This document shows positions 35,014 through 43,562 of a stretch of DNA of 64,000 nucleotides, in pieces. Made by a program: the position numbers and the translations under genes. Under the pieces are notes generated by a model. It was not told the DNA's origin. It was given only the letters and a program-made list of their open reading frames with translations, and made no database searches. Each line of letters begins with the position of its first letter. Within the stretch, counting starts at the first letter, position 1. The DNA comes from Natronorubrum halophilum. Its GTDB lineage: Archaea > Halobacteriota > Halobacteria > Halobacteriales > Natrialbaceae. The stretch covers positions 1,134,423-1,198,422 of the forward strand of contig NZ_QQTY01000002.1 of NCBI RefSeq assembly GCF_003670115.1, in the 5' to 3' direction.

Positions 35014-36207
35014 ATGAACGCCGTCGACGCGGCGGGGTTGGGAATCGGCGACGAGTACCCGCCCCGGATCATGGGCGTGTTGAACGTCAGCGAGGAGTCC
35101 CCGTACGATCCGAGCGTCTTCGACGACGCCGGCGACGCAGCCCGGTACGTCGACGAGGAACTGATCGGTGAGGGTGCCGACATCGTGGATATCGGGCTCG
35201 AGTCGGCGAACAAACGCTTCGATGTGCTCACGGCCGACCAGGAACTCGATCGGCTCCACACCGCGCTCGAGACGATCGAGCGCGTCTCCGGGGACGCGAT
35301 CTTTTCGATCGAAACCCGGTACGCCGAAGTGGCAGACGAGGCGCTCTCGCGGGGCTTCGACATGGTCAACGATATCTCCGGCTTCGCCGATCCGGAGATG
35401 CCGACCGTCTGTGCGGACCACGACGTTGCCGTCGTCAAGATGGCGAGCCCGCCGGATCTCGAGCGCCCGGGTGCGGTCGAGGAAACCGACTGGGCCGGCC
35501 GAAAGTCGCCCGAGTGGGCGTCTCAGGCCGACTACGTCGATCAGGTCTTCGAAGCGCTGAAACAGAACGGACTGACCGACAAGACGATCATCGACCCGGC
35601 CTTCGGCGGCTGGAGCGAGGCCCAGACGCTCGAGGGCGACCGCGAAACGTTCCGTCGTCTTCGAGAGTTTCGCGCGCTCGGACGGCCCGTGCTCGTCTCG
35701 ATCAATCGAAAGAACTTCCTCGGCGATATCGCCGGTCGCGAGACGGAGGATCGGCTCCCGGTCAGCCTCGCGGCCACCTCGATGGCCGTCGAACGCGGTG
35801 CGCACGTGATTCGAACCCACGACGTCGCCGAAACCCGCGACGCGGCCCTGGTTGGGGACGCGTTTACCGACCGCGCTCGCGTCGTCACCGACGAGTTCTC
35901 GGTGTCCCGGCTGGACGTTCGCTCGAGCCGTGAACTCCGGGCGCACCTCGAGGAACGCGGTATCGATCCCAAGGGTGCCGACGACTGGTGTTCGCTGGCG
36001 ATCAAGGTCGACGGACTCGACGGAGACGATCGGGTTCGGGTGGCGTCGATCGCGTCCGAGTACGACACGGCCGTGAAACACGTGAACACGGGACAACTCC
36101 TCCTCGTCGGATCGACAGCCGCGATTTCAGACGTGTCAGCCCATCTTCGGGACGCAAACGGCGATCTGAGGGGGCTCGGAGAATCGTTCGCGGAAATGCT
36201 TGAGTAA
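35014..36207 (+). CDS. folP: Dihydropteroate synthase
   Basis: The 397-residue protein has a TIM-barrel pterin-binding domain: IMGVLNVSEESPYDPSVFDD at the start, GADIVDIGLESANKRFD, GFDMVNDISGFADPEM, and a final pterin-site GRPVLVSINRKNFLGDI. It joins p-aminobenzoate to the pterin diphosphate in folate synthesis. About 120 extra C-terminal residues (from ERGIDPKGADDWCSLAIKVD) are haloarchaeal and of unknown role. The next gene supplies its diphosphate substrate, so the two form a pathway pair. Confidence 0.88.
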   Translation: MNAVDAAGLGIGDEYPPRIMGVLNVSEESPYDPSVFDDAGDAARYVDEELIGEGADIVDIGLESANKRFDVLTADQELDRLHTALETIERVSGDAIFSIETRYAEVADEALSRGFDMVNDISGFADPEMPTVCADHDVAVVKMASPPDLERPGAVEETDWAGRKSPEWASQADYVDQVFEALKQNGLTDKTIIDPAFGGWSEAQTLEGDRETFRRLREFRALGRPVLVSINRKNFLGDIAGRETEDRLPVSLAATSMAVERGAHVIRTHDVAETRDAALVGDAFTDRARVVTDEFSVSRLDVRSSRELRAHLEERGIDPKGADDWCSLAIKVDGLDGDDRVRVASIASEYDTAVKHVNTGQLLLVGSTAAISDVSAHLRDANGDLRGLGESFAEMLE

Positions 36208-36248
36208 GAGAAAGCTTATGCCGGATGCTTCGAAAAGAGGAAGTGGAC

Positions 36249-36294
36249 GCCGGGCGGCCTCCCGGGTAGGGGTACTTTGGAGGCGACCCCCGGC
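36249..36294 (+). other. Stem-loop in the folP-mptE gap
   Basis: GCCGGG (36249-36254) pairs with CCCGGC (36289-36294), and inside it GCCTCC (36257-36262) pairs with GGAGGC (36279-36284). The 16-base loop reads CGGGTAGGGGTACTTT and a 2 x 4 internal loop separates the stems. CCACAACAC follows. It could be a terminator after folP, a leader element of mptE, or a small RNA. No known class was recognised. Confidence 0.4.
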
Positions 36295-36404
36295 CCACAA
36301 CACGAATTATTGCGGTGTTATGTCGACGAGTGACAACGACGACGAGTCCGCTGTCATCGGACACGAGACCGAATACAGATACGACTCCGTCTCTCATCTC
36401 AGGT

Positions 36405-37112
36405 ATGGAGTTCGACGAGTGGGAACCCGTGTACGAACCGATCCTGGCCGAGTTCGGCTACGAGCGGGCGGGCGACGAGCGAGCGCGTGATACGCTGGCC
36501 TCGCTGACCGACGACTTCGATCTCGCTCACCTCTCGAGCGCTCGAGACGCCACGGTCGCGGTCGCCGGCGCTGGCCCGTCACTGGAGCGTGAGCGCGCAC
36601 TCGAGCGGGCCCGCGCAGCCGACGTCGTTTTTGCAGCCTCGACGGCGGCCGATACGCTCGCCGAACGCGGGGTCGACGTCGACTGTATGGTTACGGATCT
36701 CGACAAGAACCCGGAGACGGTCCGGCGGTTGACCGAGCGAGGGGTTCCGGTCGCGGTCCACGCTCACGGCGACAACGTTCCCGCGCTCCGCGCGGTGGTT
36801 CCCGATTGCGCCGGCGAGTACGTGTTGCCGACGACGCAAGCAGCGCCGCGGGGACCGGTTCGGAACGTCGGCGGGTTTACTGACGGCGACCGCGCGGCCT
36901 TTCTCGCGGATCATCTCGGGGCCGCCCGCTTGGTCTTCGTCGGCTGGGACTTCGACGATCCCACGGTGGATTCGACGAAAGCGCGAAAGCTCGCGTGGGC
37001 CGAACGGTTGCTGTACTGGCTCGAGTCGCGTCGCGGCGATCGATTCGAGCTACTGGACGGCCGACGAGAGACGATCGAGACGCGTGCACTCCCGCTCGAG
37101 GCCGGTGAGTGA
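36405..37112 (+). CDS. mptE: 6-hydroxymethyl-7,8-dihydropterin diphosphokinase (archaeal, DUF115)
   Basis: The 235-residue protein belongs to the archaeal MptE family. Markers are ATVAVAGAGPSLERERALER, DVDCMVTDLDKNPETVRRLT, GVPVAVHAHGDNVPALRAVV and RLVFVGWDFDDPTVDSTKAR. It transfers diphosphate from ATP to the hydroxymethyl pterin, giving the substrate of dihydropteroate synthase encoded just upstream. The start at 36405 (MEFDEWEPVYEPIL) is the family start. A separate short frame at 36320 (MSTSDNDDESAVIGHETEYR) runs into it out of phase and may be a leader peptide or chance. Confidence 0.9.
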   Translation: MEFDEWEPVYEPILAEFGYERAGDERARDTLASLTDDFDLAHLSSARDATVAVAGAGPSLERERALERARAADVVFAASTAADTLAERGVDVDCMVTDLDKNPETVRRLTERGVPVAVHAHGDNVPALRAVVPDCAGEYVLPTTQAAPRGPVRNVGGFTDGDRAAFLADHLGAARLVFVGWDFDDPTVDSTKARKLAWAERLLYWLESRRGDRFELLDGRRETIETRALPLEAGE

Positions 37113-37162
37113 CGGTTCGCCGCGGCGATCGGTAGCTCCTCGCCGCTCCCGTGAACGACCAG

Positions 37163-37200
37163 TTGGCAATAACGAAATTGACGATCGATTGGTAATAACG
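37163..37200. repeat. Direct repeat TTGGYAATAACG upstream of a membrane protein gene
   Basis: TTGGCAATAACG (37163-37174) recurs as TTGGTAATAACG (37189-37200), 26 bp later, 31 bases before the GTG start of the next gene. The second copy overlaps the AT-rich promoter (TAATAACGGTTAAG). This spacing would suit a regulator binding two turns and a half apart. Confidence 0.35.
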
Positions 37201-37230
37201 GTTAAGATGAACAGGCGGTGACCATAGTAC

Positions 37231-37674
37231 GTGGATACTCGACTCATCGTTACGGCTCCGGTGATGGCGTACGTCGCCGTTCTCGGACTGTTTTCGCTCG
37301 CCCAGTCGACGGTCGACGTCGCGTTTACGGACGGGCAACCGGCGTTTATGATCGTCATCGGACTTCTCGGTCCGGTAACCGCGCTCGGATTGATCTGGCT
37401 CAAGAACTACGCCTACGGTGCACCGCTGCTCGTCTTGACGGTGTTTTCGAACGCGTGGTTCGTGAGCTACTTCTTTTTCGTCCACGACAACTCGGCGAAC
37501 GTGTTCGCCGCGTCGGGCGACGGTGCGGCGGCCTATATGATGTCGGCGGTCGGGCTCGTCGCCACCTCGCTCATCCTCGGCGGCGTCGGCTGCTGGCTGT
37601 GGTACCGAGAGAGCGCCCAGTTTCGGACCGCGGTCGATCGGTTCGTCCGTCCGTCGACGGGACCCGAGCACTAA
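37231..37674 (+). CDS. Small four-helix membrane protein, unknown function
   Basis: The 147-residue protein has four hydrophobic segments (VTAPVMAYVAVLGLFSL; FMIVIGLLGPVTALGLIWL; APLLVLTVFSNAWFVSYFFF; MMSAVGLVATSLILGGVGCW) and a short basic tail. No family was recognised. The start is GTG at 37231, following an AT-rich promoter. It is convergent with cetZ. Confidence 0.65.
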   Translation: MDTRLIVTAPVMAYVAVLGLFSLAQSTVDVAFTDGQPAFMIVIGLLGPVTALGLIWLKNYAYGAPLLVLTVFSNAWFVSYFFFVHDNSANVFAASGDGAAAYMMSAVGLVATSLILGGVGCWLWYRESAQFRTAVDRFVRPSTGPEH

Positions 37675-37728
37675 CGCGGATCGCGATACCGTTCGGAACC
37701 GTGATGGCCGATAGAACCACACGAACTC

Positions 37729-38901
37729 TCAAAACAGCGCGTCGAGTTCCCCGCCCGTATCGACCAGGGATGCGAACTCGTCCTGGGCGCGCGCGTTGAC
37801 CACCTCTGTCGTCTCCTGGGCCTCGATCGCGACCTGCTGAAGTTGATCGATTCTCGAGACGTCCGTCACGCCCGACAAGAGCACGATCGCGCCGACCTCG
37901 TCGCTATCGGAGATCGGGTAATCGCCGCCGCGGATCTCCATACTCCCCGTCTCGTCCTCGAGCCACTGACGGCCGCGCTCGATTCCCTTACGGCTCAACT
38001 CGGTGGACGGACCGGTGGCCACGACGAGGCCACGGTCGGTACTGCCGACGTTACACTGGAGGGTGAGCCGACCAAGCGTCGCCTTGCGCACGAGACTGCT
38101 CAGGCGGGTAGTCGCGCTTCCCTCGTCGAAACCGCCGGCATCGTTGCCGCCGGTCAATGACGAGAGGAGCCCGTCGCCGCTCGTGTCGACGGTCTCGCTC
38201 GCGTAGCCGATCGTCGAAACGCCGCCGCCCGAGAGCGTGTTGATGATCTCGGAGGAGTCGACGACACTTTCAGCGACGTCGTCGCCGTAGCCGACCTCTC
38301 CGGCGGCGAACAGCAGCCCGAACCGCTCGACGATTTCGCGGTTGATCCGATCGTAGCCGCCCTGGACGGACTCGCCGGCGCTGCGCCAGACGTCGTTATC
38401 GAAGACCAGCAGGTTGTCGGCCTCGCGGACGAACGTCTGGAACGAACGGGCCGCATTGAGCGTGTAGATCCCGCCTTCGTCCGTCGCCGGAAGGATACCG
38501 AGCCCGTAGACCGGCTGGGTGTAGAGCTGCTTGAGATGCTTTGCGAGGACGGGTGCACCCCCGGAGCCGGTGCCGCCGCCCATGCCGGCGACGACGAGGA
38601 ACGCATCGAGTTCGTGGGTCGGAACTCGATCGATCGCGTGTTGGACCTCGTCGATGTCCGCCTCGGCGATCTCGGCTCCGAGTTCGTTATCGCCGCCGAC
38701 GCCGTGGCCGTTTACGCGCGACTGCCCGATGAGGATTCGATTCGTCCGGGGGACGTACTCGAGTCCCTGCAAGTCCGCCGTTGCCGTGTTGACCGCGATT
38801 CCGTCTTCGACGAATTCGCGATCAATGGCGTCGTCGTACGCCAGAAATCGATCGACTACTTTTCCGCCAGCCTGACCAATGCCGATGAGTGCGAGTTTCA
38901 T
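37729..38901 (-). CDS. cetZ: CetZ tubulin-like cytoskeletal protein
   Basis: This 390-residue GTPase of the tubulin/FtsZ superfamily begins MKLALIGIGQAGGKVVDRFL. The tubulin signature is VVAGMGGGTGSGGAPVLAKH, and the T7-region NDVWRSAGESVQGGYDRINR precedes the C-terminal domain. The N-terminus and the SRVNGHGVGGDNELGAEIAE segment place it with CetZ rather than the FtsZ1/FtsZ2 division proteins. CetZ proteins act in cell shape and motility; which paralogue this is cannot be told. Two tandem palindromes lie 28-55 bases upstream of its ATG. Confidence 0.92.
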   Translation of the reverse strand: MKLALIGIGQAGGKVVDRFLAYDDAIDREFVEDGIAVNTATADLQGLEYVPRTNRILIGQSRVNGHGVGGDNELGAEIAEADIDEVQHAIDRVPTHELDAFLVVAGMGGGTGSGGAPVLAKHLKQLYTQPVYGLGILPATDEGGIYTLNAARSFQTFVREADNLLVFDNDVWRSAGESVQGGYDRINREIVERFGLLFAAGEVGYGDDVAESVVDSSEIINTLSGGGVSTIGYASETVDTSGDGLLSSLTGGNDAGGFDEGSATTRLSSLVRKATLGRLTLQCNVGSTDRGLVVATGPSTELSRKGIERGRQWLEDETGSMEIRGGDYPISDSDEVGAIVLLSGVTDVSRIDQLQQVAIEAQETTEVVNARAQDEFASLVDTGGELDALF

Positions 38902-39216
38902 GGGTAGCTCTCGTGGCCGTTCCCGGCGTGGACGCGTCCATCACTGGACCGGTCCATCGAGTGGGAGCGGACGTCACACGTGCATCGATACCACGACACC
39001 GTATTGTTATGGCGAACATATATCGGTAGAAAAGATAATCAGTATCCCGTTACTATCTCGAAAACCATCATCCGGCGAGGACCTGCGGTACGTCACACCC
39101 ATCAATCCGTAAGACTGTCCGCGCTACCGATCGCCCGACGGCCGCACGTCGTCCGTTCGTCGAGATGTCGTCTCGAGAGTAAGTCCTATACGCCGTGGTG
39201 GCGTACTCGAGCGCGT
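38902..39216. other. Divergent promoter region of cetZ and the orphan binding-protein gene
   Basis: The 315 bases contain the two palindromes described separately, and an AT-rich patch GCGAACATATATCGGTAGAA (about 39011-39030) that could give a TATA box for cetZ on the minus strand. The resulting leader would be about 90 bases, with the palindromes inside it. No additional gene is seen. Confidence 0.45.
38929..38956. promoter_or_regulatory. Two tandem 12-bp palindromes upstream of cetZ (candidate operator)
   Basis: TGGACGCGTCCA (38929-38940) and TGGACCGGTCCA (38945-38956) are both perfect palindromes sharing the frame TGGACSSGTCCA. Centres are 16 bp apart. Such a pair is unlikely by chance and fits two dimers of a regulator bound side by side, 28-55 bases before the cetZ start codon. 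Confidence 0.55.
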
Positions 39217-40965
39217 ATGGAAGACGTCGCTCCCTCGACGACCAGACGGGGGTTGCTCGCTGGGATCGGTGTTGGAACCAGCGCCCTCGCCGGGTGCGCG
39301 GAGCGACTCTGGTCGCAGGCAGAAACCAGCGACCCGGAGCAGGTTTCGCTGACAATCAAGACTGTTCCGGCGGACGACGACCGCCTCGCCGCGACGATCG
39401 CGAGCCAGCTCCGTGAGAACTACGTTGCGGCCGGCATCGACGCAACGCACGAACCGGTCTCCATGGCGGAACTGTATCGCGATATTCTGCTCGAGGGTAA
39501 CTACGACGTATTCGTCGCCAGACACGACGGATTCGACGAGTACGACGCCCTCCGCGGGCTGTTGCACTCACAGTTCGTCAGCGAACAGGGGTGGCAAAAC
39601 CCCTTCCAGTTCTCCGATATCACGGTCGACGACTACCTCGAGGAACAGCGGATGGCCGAGGGAGACGACCGTCTCGACGTGCTCATCGATCTGATCGACC
39701 ACCTGCTGGAGACAACACCGTACACGGTTGTCGCCCATCCCTACCCGCTCAGCGGGCTGGACAACGAGTTGAGCGTCCCGAACCCGCCTCGGCGTCCACA
39801 CCAGTACCTGGATATCCTCACCCACCCGAACAACGAGTCGCGAAACGGTCCACTCGAAGTCGGCGTCTTCGGTGAAGGTCTCACCGAGCGGCTGAACCCG
39901 CTCACCGTCGACCAGAACCGGATCGCCGGTCTACTGGGCCTCCTGTACGATCCACTGGTCCGACGGATCGACGAGGAGTACGTTCCGTGGCTGGCCGAAG
40001 ACGTTGAGTGGACCGAACAGGGCCAGCTCCGAGCCCGCGTTACCCTTCGGGAGGGACTCGAGTGGCACGACGGGACGGATCTCGATGCCGACGACGTGGC
40101 GTTTACGCTCGACTTTCTCGAGGACACCTCGATGGGTTCGATCGACAGTGGCGCCCCCGCACCGCGATATCGGGGGCGACAGACGTTGGTCGACAGGACG
40201 AACGTGATCAATTCGCGGACGATATCCCTGTTCTTTACCCAGACGAACCAGTCGGCCGCTCGTCGGGCGCTGACGATCCCGCTGCTCCCGACGCATATCT
40301 GGGCCGACCGGGCGGAAGTCGTGACCGAGCGCCAGACGCAAGCGATTATGGACGACAACTCCGAGCCGATCGGTTCGGGACTGTTCGCCTTCGGAGAGTC
40401 CACGACCGACGCCGAGATCCAACTCGAACCGTTCGATGCACACGTCCTCCGCGAAGCGACGGACCGTCCGTCGGTGCTCGAGAACTCCTCCCGGTTCGAT
40501 GGAATCACCTTCCAGGTCGATCCGAACGCTGGCTCGATGGTCGACGCGCTTGTCAACGGTGAGGTCGACGTGACGGCGAGCGAACTGCCACCGGAAAGCG
40601 CCGGGGAAATTCGAAAGGCGGAGAACACCGCAACCGTGACGGGGACGTCCGACGCGTTCTACATGATCGGCTACAGCAGCCATCACCCCCAACTCGGCAA
40701 CCCTCACTTTCGGCGGATCTGTTCGCGGCTAATCGACCGCGAGCACGCCGTGACCGAGTTTTTCGACGGCCTCGCCGAACCGGCTACCTCCGCCAATGCG
40801 CTCGTCGGCATCCGCGACGACGCCTGGGAGTACGACCACGATTTCGGCACCGCTTCGGATCCTCTCGAGTTTCCCGGTACCGACGGAGAGATCAACGCGT
40901 CTCGGGTCCAGTCTCTCTTCTCGGCTATTCACTACCGCTACGAAGACGATATCCTGCTCGAGTGA
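39217..40965 (+). CDS. Family 5 (peptide/nickel-type) ABC substrate-binding lipoprotein, orphan
   Basis: The 582-residue protein has a Tat-like signal (TTRRGLLAGIGVGTSALAGC) with lipid-anchored Cys27. The SBP_bac_5 core is recognisable from FGEGLTERLNPLTVDQNRIA, LYDPLVRRIDEEYVPWLAED and VTLREGLEWHDGTDLDADDV. An extra region of about 150 residues precedes this core. No permease or ATPase genes are adjacent, so it either works with a transporter elsewhere or is a sensor. The ATG at 39217 gives the complete signal. Confidence 0.85.
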   Translation: MEDVAPSTTRRGLLAGIGVGTSALAGCAERLWSQAETSDPEQVSLTIKTVPADDDRLAATIASQLRENYVAAGIDATHEPVSMAELYRDILLEGNYDVFVARHDGFDEYDALRGLLHSQFVSEQGWQNPFQFSDITVDDYLEEQRMAEGDDRLDVLIDLIDHLLETTPYTVVAHPYPLSGLDNELSVPNPPRRPHQYLDILTHPNNESRNGPLEVGVFGEGLTERLNPLTVDQNRIAGLLGLLYDPLVRRIDEEYVPWLAEDVEWTEQGQLRARVTLREGLEWHDGTDLDADDVAFTLDFLEDTSMGSIDSGAPAPRYRGRQTLVDRTNVINSRTISLFFTQTNQSAARRALTIPLLPTHIWADRAEVVTERQTQAIMDDNSEPIGSGLFAFGESTTDAEIQLEPFDAHVLREATDRPSVLENSSRFDGITFQVDPNAGSMVDALVNGEVDVTASELPPESAGEIRKAENTATVTGTSDAFYMIGYSSHHPQLGNPHFRRICSRLIDREHAVTEFFDGLAEPATSANALVGIRDDAWEYDHDFGTASDPLEFPGTDGEINASRVQSLFSAIHYRYEDDILLE

Positions 40966-41084
40966 GTTCTCGTCCCGGCCGTGCGGACGCGACAGCGCTC
41001 GGCGGAGACGCGGTGTGAGGTCGGCAACGAGATAATTTGAAAGAGTTAATGGGTCGTGGGCTGTACGGTGAGCAGACACACCGT

Positions 41085-41957
41085 ATGGCACTCGCCGAAG
41101 TACTGCTCGAGCTTGCCCTCATCGTGACGACGATGCTCGTTACGGCAACGCTCATTATCGTCGGACCGCGGAACGTGGCCGACGCACTACGGGATTTTCG
41201 CTGGCGTCTCGAGGCCTGCGTACTCCCGTTTTCCGCGCTCGTGGTCGTGCTTCTGTTGCGGTGGTCGACACAGGATGTCGTTCATCGACTCGAGCGGCAA
41301 GTGCTCCGGAACAACATCACGGCGGTCCTGTTCGAACTCGATCAGCTACTCTTCGGGACGAACCCCGTCACCGTTCTCCAGTCGTTTCAAACCGATCTCG
41401 TGACGTCGTTTTTCGTCTTCGTCTACATGTACGGCTACGCGTTTTTGCTGATCTTCCCGTTTATCGCGTACTTCGCGCTCGACGAGATGGACGACCTGTC
41501 GAACCTCGTGATCGCCTTTACCGCGAACTACGGAATCGGGCTGCTCTGTTACACCTTCTTTCTCGCGTTCGGTCCGCGAAACTACGATCCGCTGCTGTTC
41601 GAGGGGCTGTTGTACGAGGCGTTTCCCCAGTCCCGGATGCTGACGAACGAGATCAACCAGAGCACGAACGTCTTTCCGTCACTGCACACCTCGCTGTCGA
41701 TGACCGTCTTCTTCCTCTCGTGGGTGACCCGAGAGAAGTATCCGATCTGGCTGTTCGTCTCCGGCTTCTTCGCGATCAGCATCTCGCTTTCGACGATGTA
41801 CCTGGGTATCCACTGGTTCTCCGACGTCGTCGCCGGAACGTTGCTCGCACTCGTCAGCGTCTACATCGGCGTCAACTACACGGTCGAGGGGTTTCTCGCG
41901 TGGATTCGCCGGTTCTTCGAGACGCAGTCCGGACCGCCGAACGCCGACGGCGAGTAG
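41085..41957 (+). CDS. PAP2 superfamily membrane phosphatase
   Basis: The 290-residue protein has about six transmembrane helices. The active-site motifs are FGPRNYDPLLF (motif 1 variant), FPSLHTSLSM (motif 2, His) and STMYLGIHWFSDVVAG (motif 3, His and Asp). The PSLHTS form of motif 2 is characteristic of the inositol-phosphorylceramide-synthase-like PAP2_3 branch, so lipid head-group or isoprenoid phosphate chemistry is likely. The ATG at 41085 is preferred because the first helix follows at once; ATG 41049 and TTG 41037 are alternatives. Confidence 0.85.
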   Translation: MALAEVLLELALIVTTMLVTATLIIVGPRNVADALRDFRWRLEACVLPFSALVVVLLLRWSTQDVVHRLERQVLRNNITAVLFELDQLLFGTNPVTVLQSFQTDLVTSFFVFVYMYGYAFLLIFPFIAYFALDEMDDLSNLVIAFTANYGIGLLCYTFFLAFGPRNYDPLLFEGLLYEAFPQSRMLTNEINQSTNVFPSLHTSLSMTVFFLSWVTREKYPIWLFVSGFFAISISLSTMYLGIHWFSDVVAGTLLALVSVYIGVNYTVEGFLAWIRRFFETQSGPPNADGE

Positions 41958-42075
41958 GTATCGGTCGAGGTACTCGGCGAGAGCCGTCGTAGCGCCGTCT
42001 CGAGTCGCCGCTCGCGCCCGCCGACGCGACTCGCCACACCCCGATTCTTTCTACGATCGAGTCGTCGATTCGAGT

Positions 42076-43488
42076 ATGAACCTCCACTGGCACCGCCGCG
42101 ATCTCCGCGGAACCGACAACCTCGGCCTCGCACACGCAGCCACAGCGGCCGACGGCCGGGTTGTTCCCGTGTTCGTCCTGGATCCGACCGTCCTCGAGCA
42201 CGCGTCACCAGTTCGGGTCGCCTGCCTGCTCGAGGCCCTCGACGGCCTTCGTGGCTGGTATCGCGAGCGGGAGAGCGACCTACTCGTCGTCCGTGGCGAA
42301 GCCAGCGAGGTGCTCTCGCGGCTCGCTCGCGAACACGACGCCGAAGCCGTCGTCTGGGCGACCGATTACAGCGCGCTCGCTCGGGAGCGCGATCTGGCGG
42401 TAACGGCAGCACTCGAGGACGACGACGTCCGGTGTGAGACCGTCCACGACGCGATCCACCACGAACCGGGGTCGATAACACCGAACGAGGGCGACCACTA
42501 CTCGGTGTTTTCGTACTTCTGGAAAAAGTGGCGCGACCGAGAGAAACGCGAACCGGTCGATCCACCGGCGGCGAACGACCTCGCCGACCTCACGGGTGAG
42601 CCGCTGCCGTCGCTCGCCGAACTCGGGTTCGAAGAGCCAGTTCCGACGCCGCCACGGGTCACCCAGCCGGCGGCCCGTGAGCGACTTACGGCCTTTTGCT
42701 CTGGACCGATCTATCGGTACGCCGAAACCCGTGACCGTCCGGCTCTCGACGGCACCTCCCGGCTTTCGGTCCATCTCAAGTGGGGGACCGTCGGCATTCG
42801 AGCGGTGTACGAAGCCACGGAACGGGCGGCAAACCGCGGGGAGACCGACGAAGCACGCGAGAGCGTCAGGGCGTTCCAGCGGCAACTCGCCTGGCGCGAG
42901 TTCTACGCGTACGTCCTCGCGTTTAACCCCGAAACAGTCGCTGAGAACTTCAACGACTACGAGAACGCGATACCGTGGCGAAACGATACCGACGAAATCG
43001 AGGCCTGGAAAGCCGGGAAAACCGGGTATCCGATCGTCGATGCGGGGATGCGTCAGTTGCGGGCGACGGGATGGATGCACAACCGCGTTCGGATGCTCGT
43101 CGCGTCGTTTCTGACGAAGGATCTATTGACCGACTGGCGAGTCGGCTACGACTGGTTCCGCGCGAACCTCGCCGACCACGAGACGGCGAACGACGTCGGT
43201 GGGTGGCAGTGGGCCGGCTCGACCGGGACCGACGCCCAGCCCTATTTTCGGGTGTTCAATCCGATGAAACAGGGACGCGAGTACGATCCGGACGCCGAGT
43301 ACATCCGCGAACACGTCCCCGAACTCGCCGACGCGACGGCTACGGAGATTCACGGGTGGCACGACCTCGAGTCGACGGAGCGGGATCGAATCGCCGCCGC
43401 GTATCCGGCACCGATCGTCGATCACGCGGATCGCAGAGAGCGCGCAATCGCAGCGTTCGAACGGGCACGCGGGGAGCCCTCGAAGTAA
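42076..43488 (+). CDS. phr: Cryptochrome/photolyase family DNA repair flavoprotein
   Basis: The 470-residue protein has the N-terminal antenna-binding Rossmann domain (MNLHWHRRDLRGTDNLGLAH) and the C-terminal FAD domain: GTSRLSVHLKWGTVGIRAVY, LAWREFYAYVLAFNPE, GYPIVDAGMRQLRATGWMHN and NDVGGWQWAGSTGTDAQPYF. It uses blue light to split pyrimidine dimers, a major need in sunlit brines. It looks like the class I CPD photolyase (Phr2) of haloarchaea. A (6-4) or cryptochrome role is less likely given the WMHNR and GGWQWAGSTGTD signatures. Confidence 0.92.
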   Translation: MNLHWHRRDLRGTDNLGLAHAATAADGRVVPVFVLDPTVLEHASPVRVACLLEALDGLRGWYRERESDLLVVRGEASEVLSRLAREHDAEAVVWATDYSALARERDLAVTAALEDDDVRCETVHDAIHHEPGSITPNEGDHYSVFSYFWKKWRDREKREPVDPPAANDLADLTGEPLPSLAELGFEEPVPTPPRVTQPAARERLTAFCSGPIYRYAETRDRPALDGTSRLSVHLKWGTVGIRAVYEATERAANRGETDEARESVRAFQRQLAWREFYAYVLAFNPETVAENFNDYENAIPWRNDTDEIEAWKAGKTGYPIVDAGMRQLRATGWMHNRVRMLVASFLTKDLLTDWRVGYDWFRANLADHETANDVGGWQWAGSTGTDAQPYFRVFNPMKQGREYDPDAEYIREHVPELADATATEIHGWHDLESTERDRIAAAYPAPIVDHADRRERAIAAFERARGEPSK

Positions 43489-43562
43489 CTGCCGAGAGAC
43501 GGTCGTGCTGACACCACGGGGAGTCGGTCAGCCGGCCGTCTGGCGGAGGCCGCCTCGAGCAC

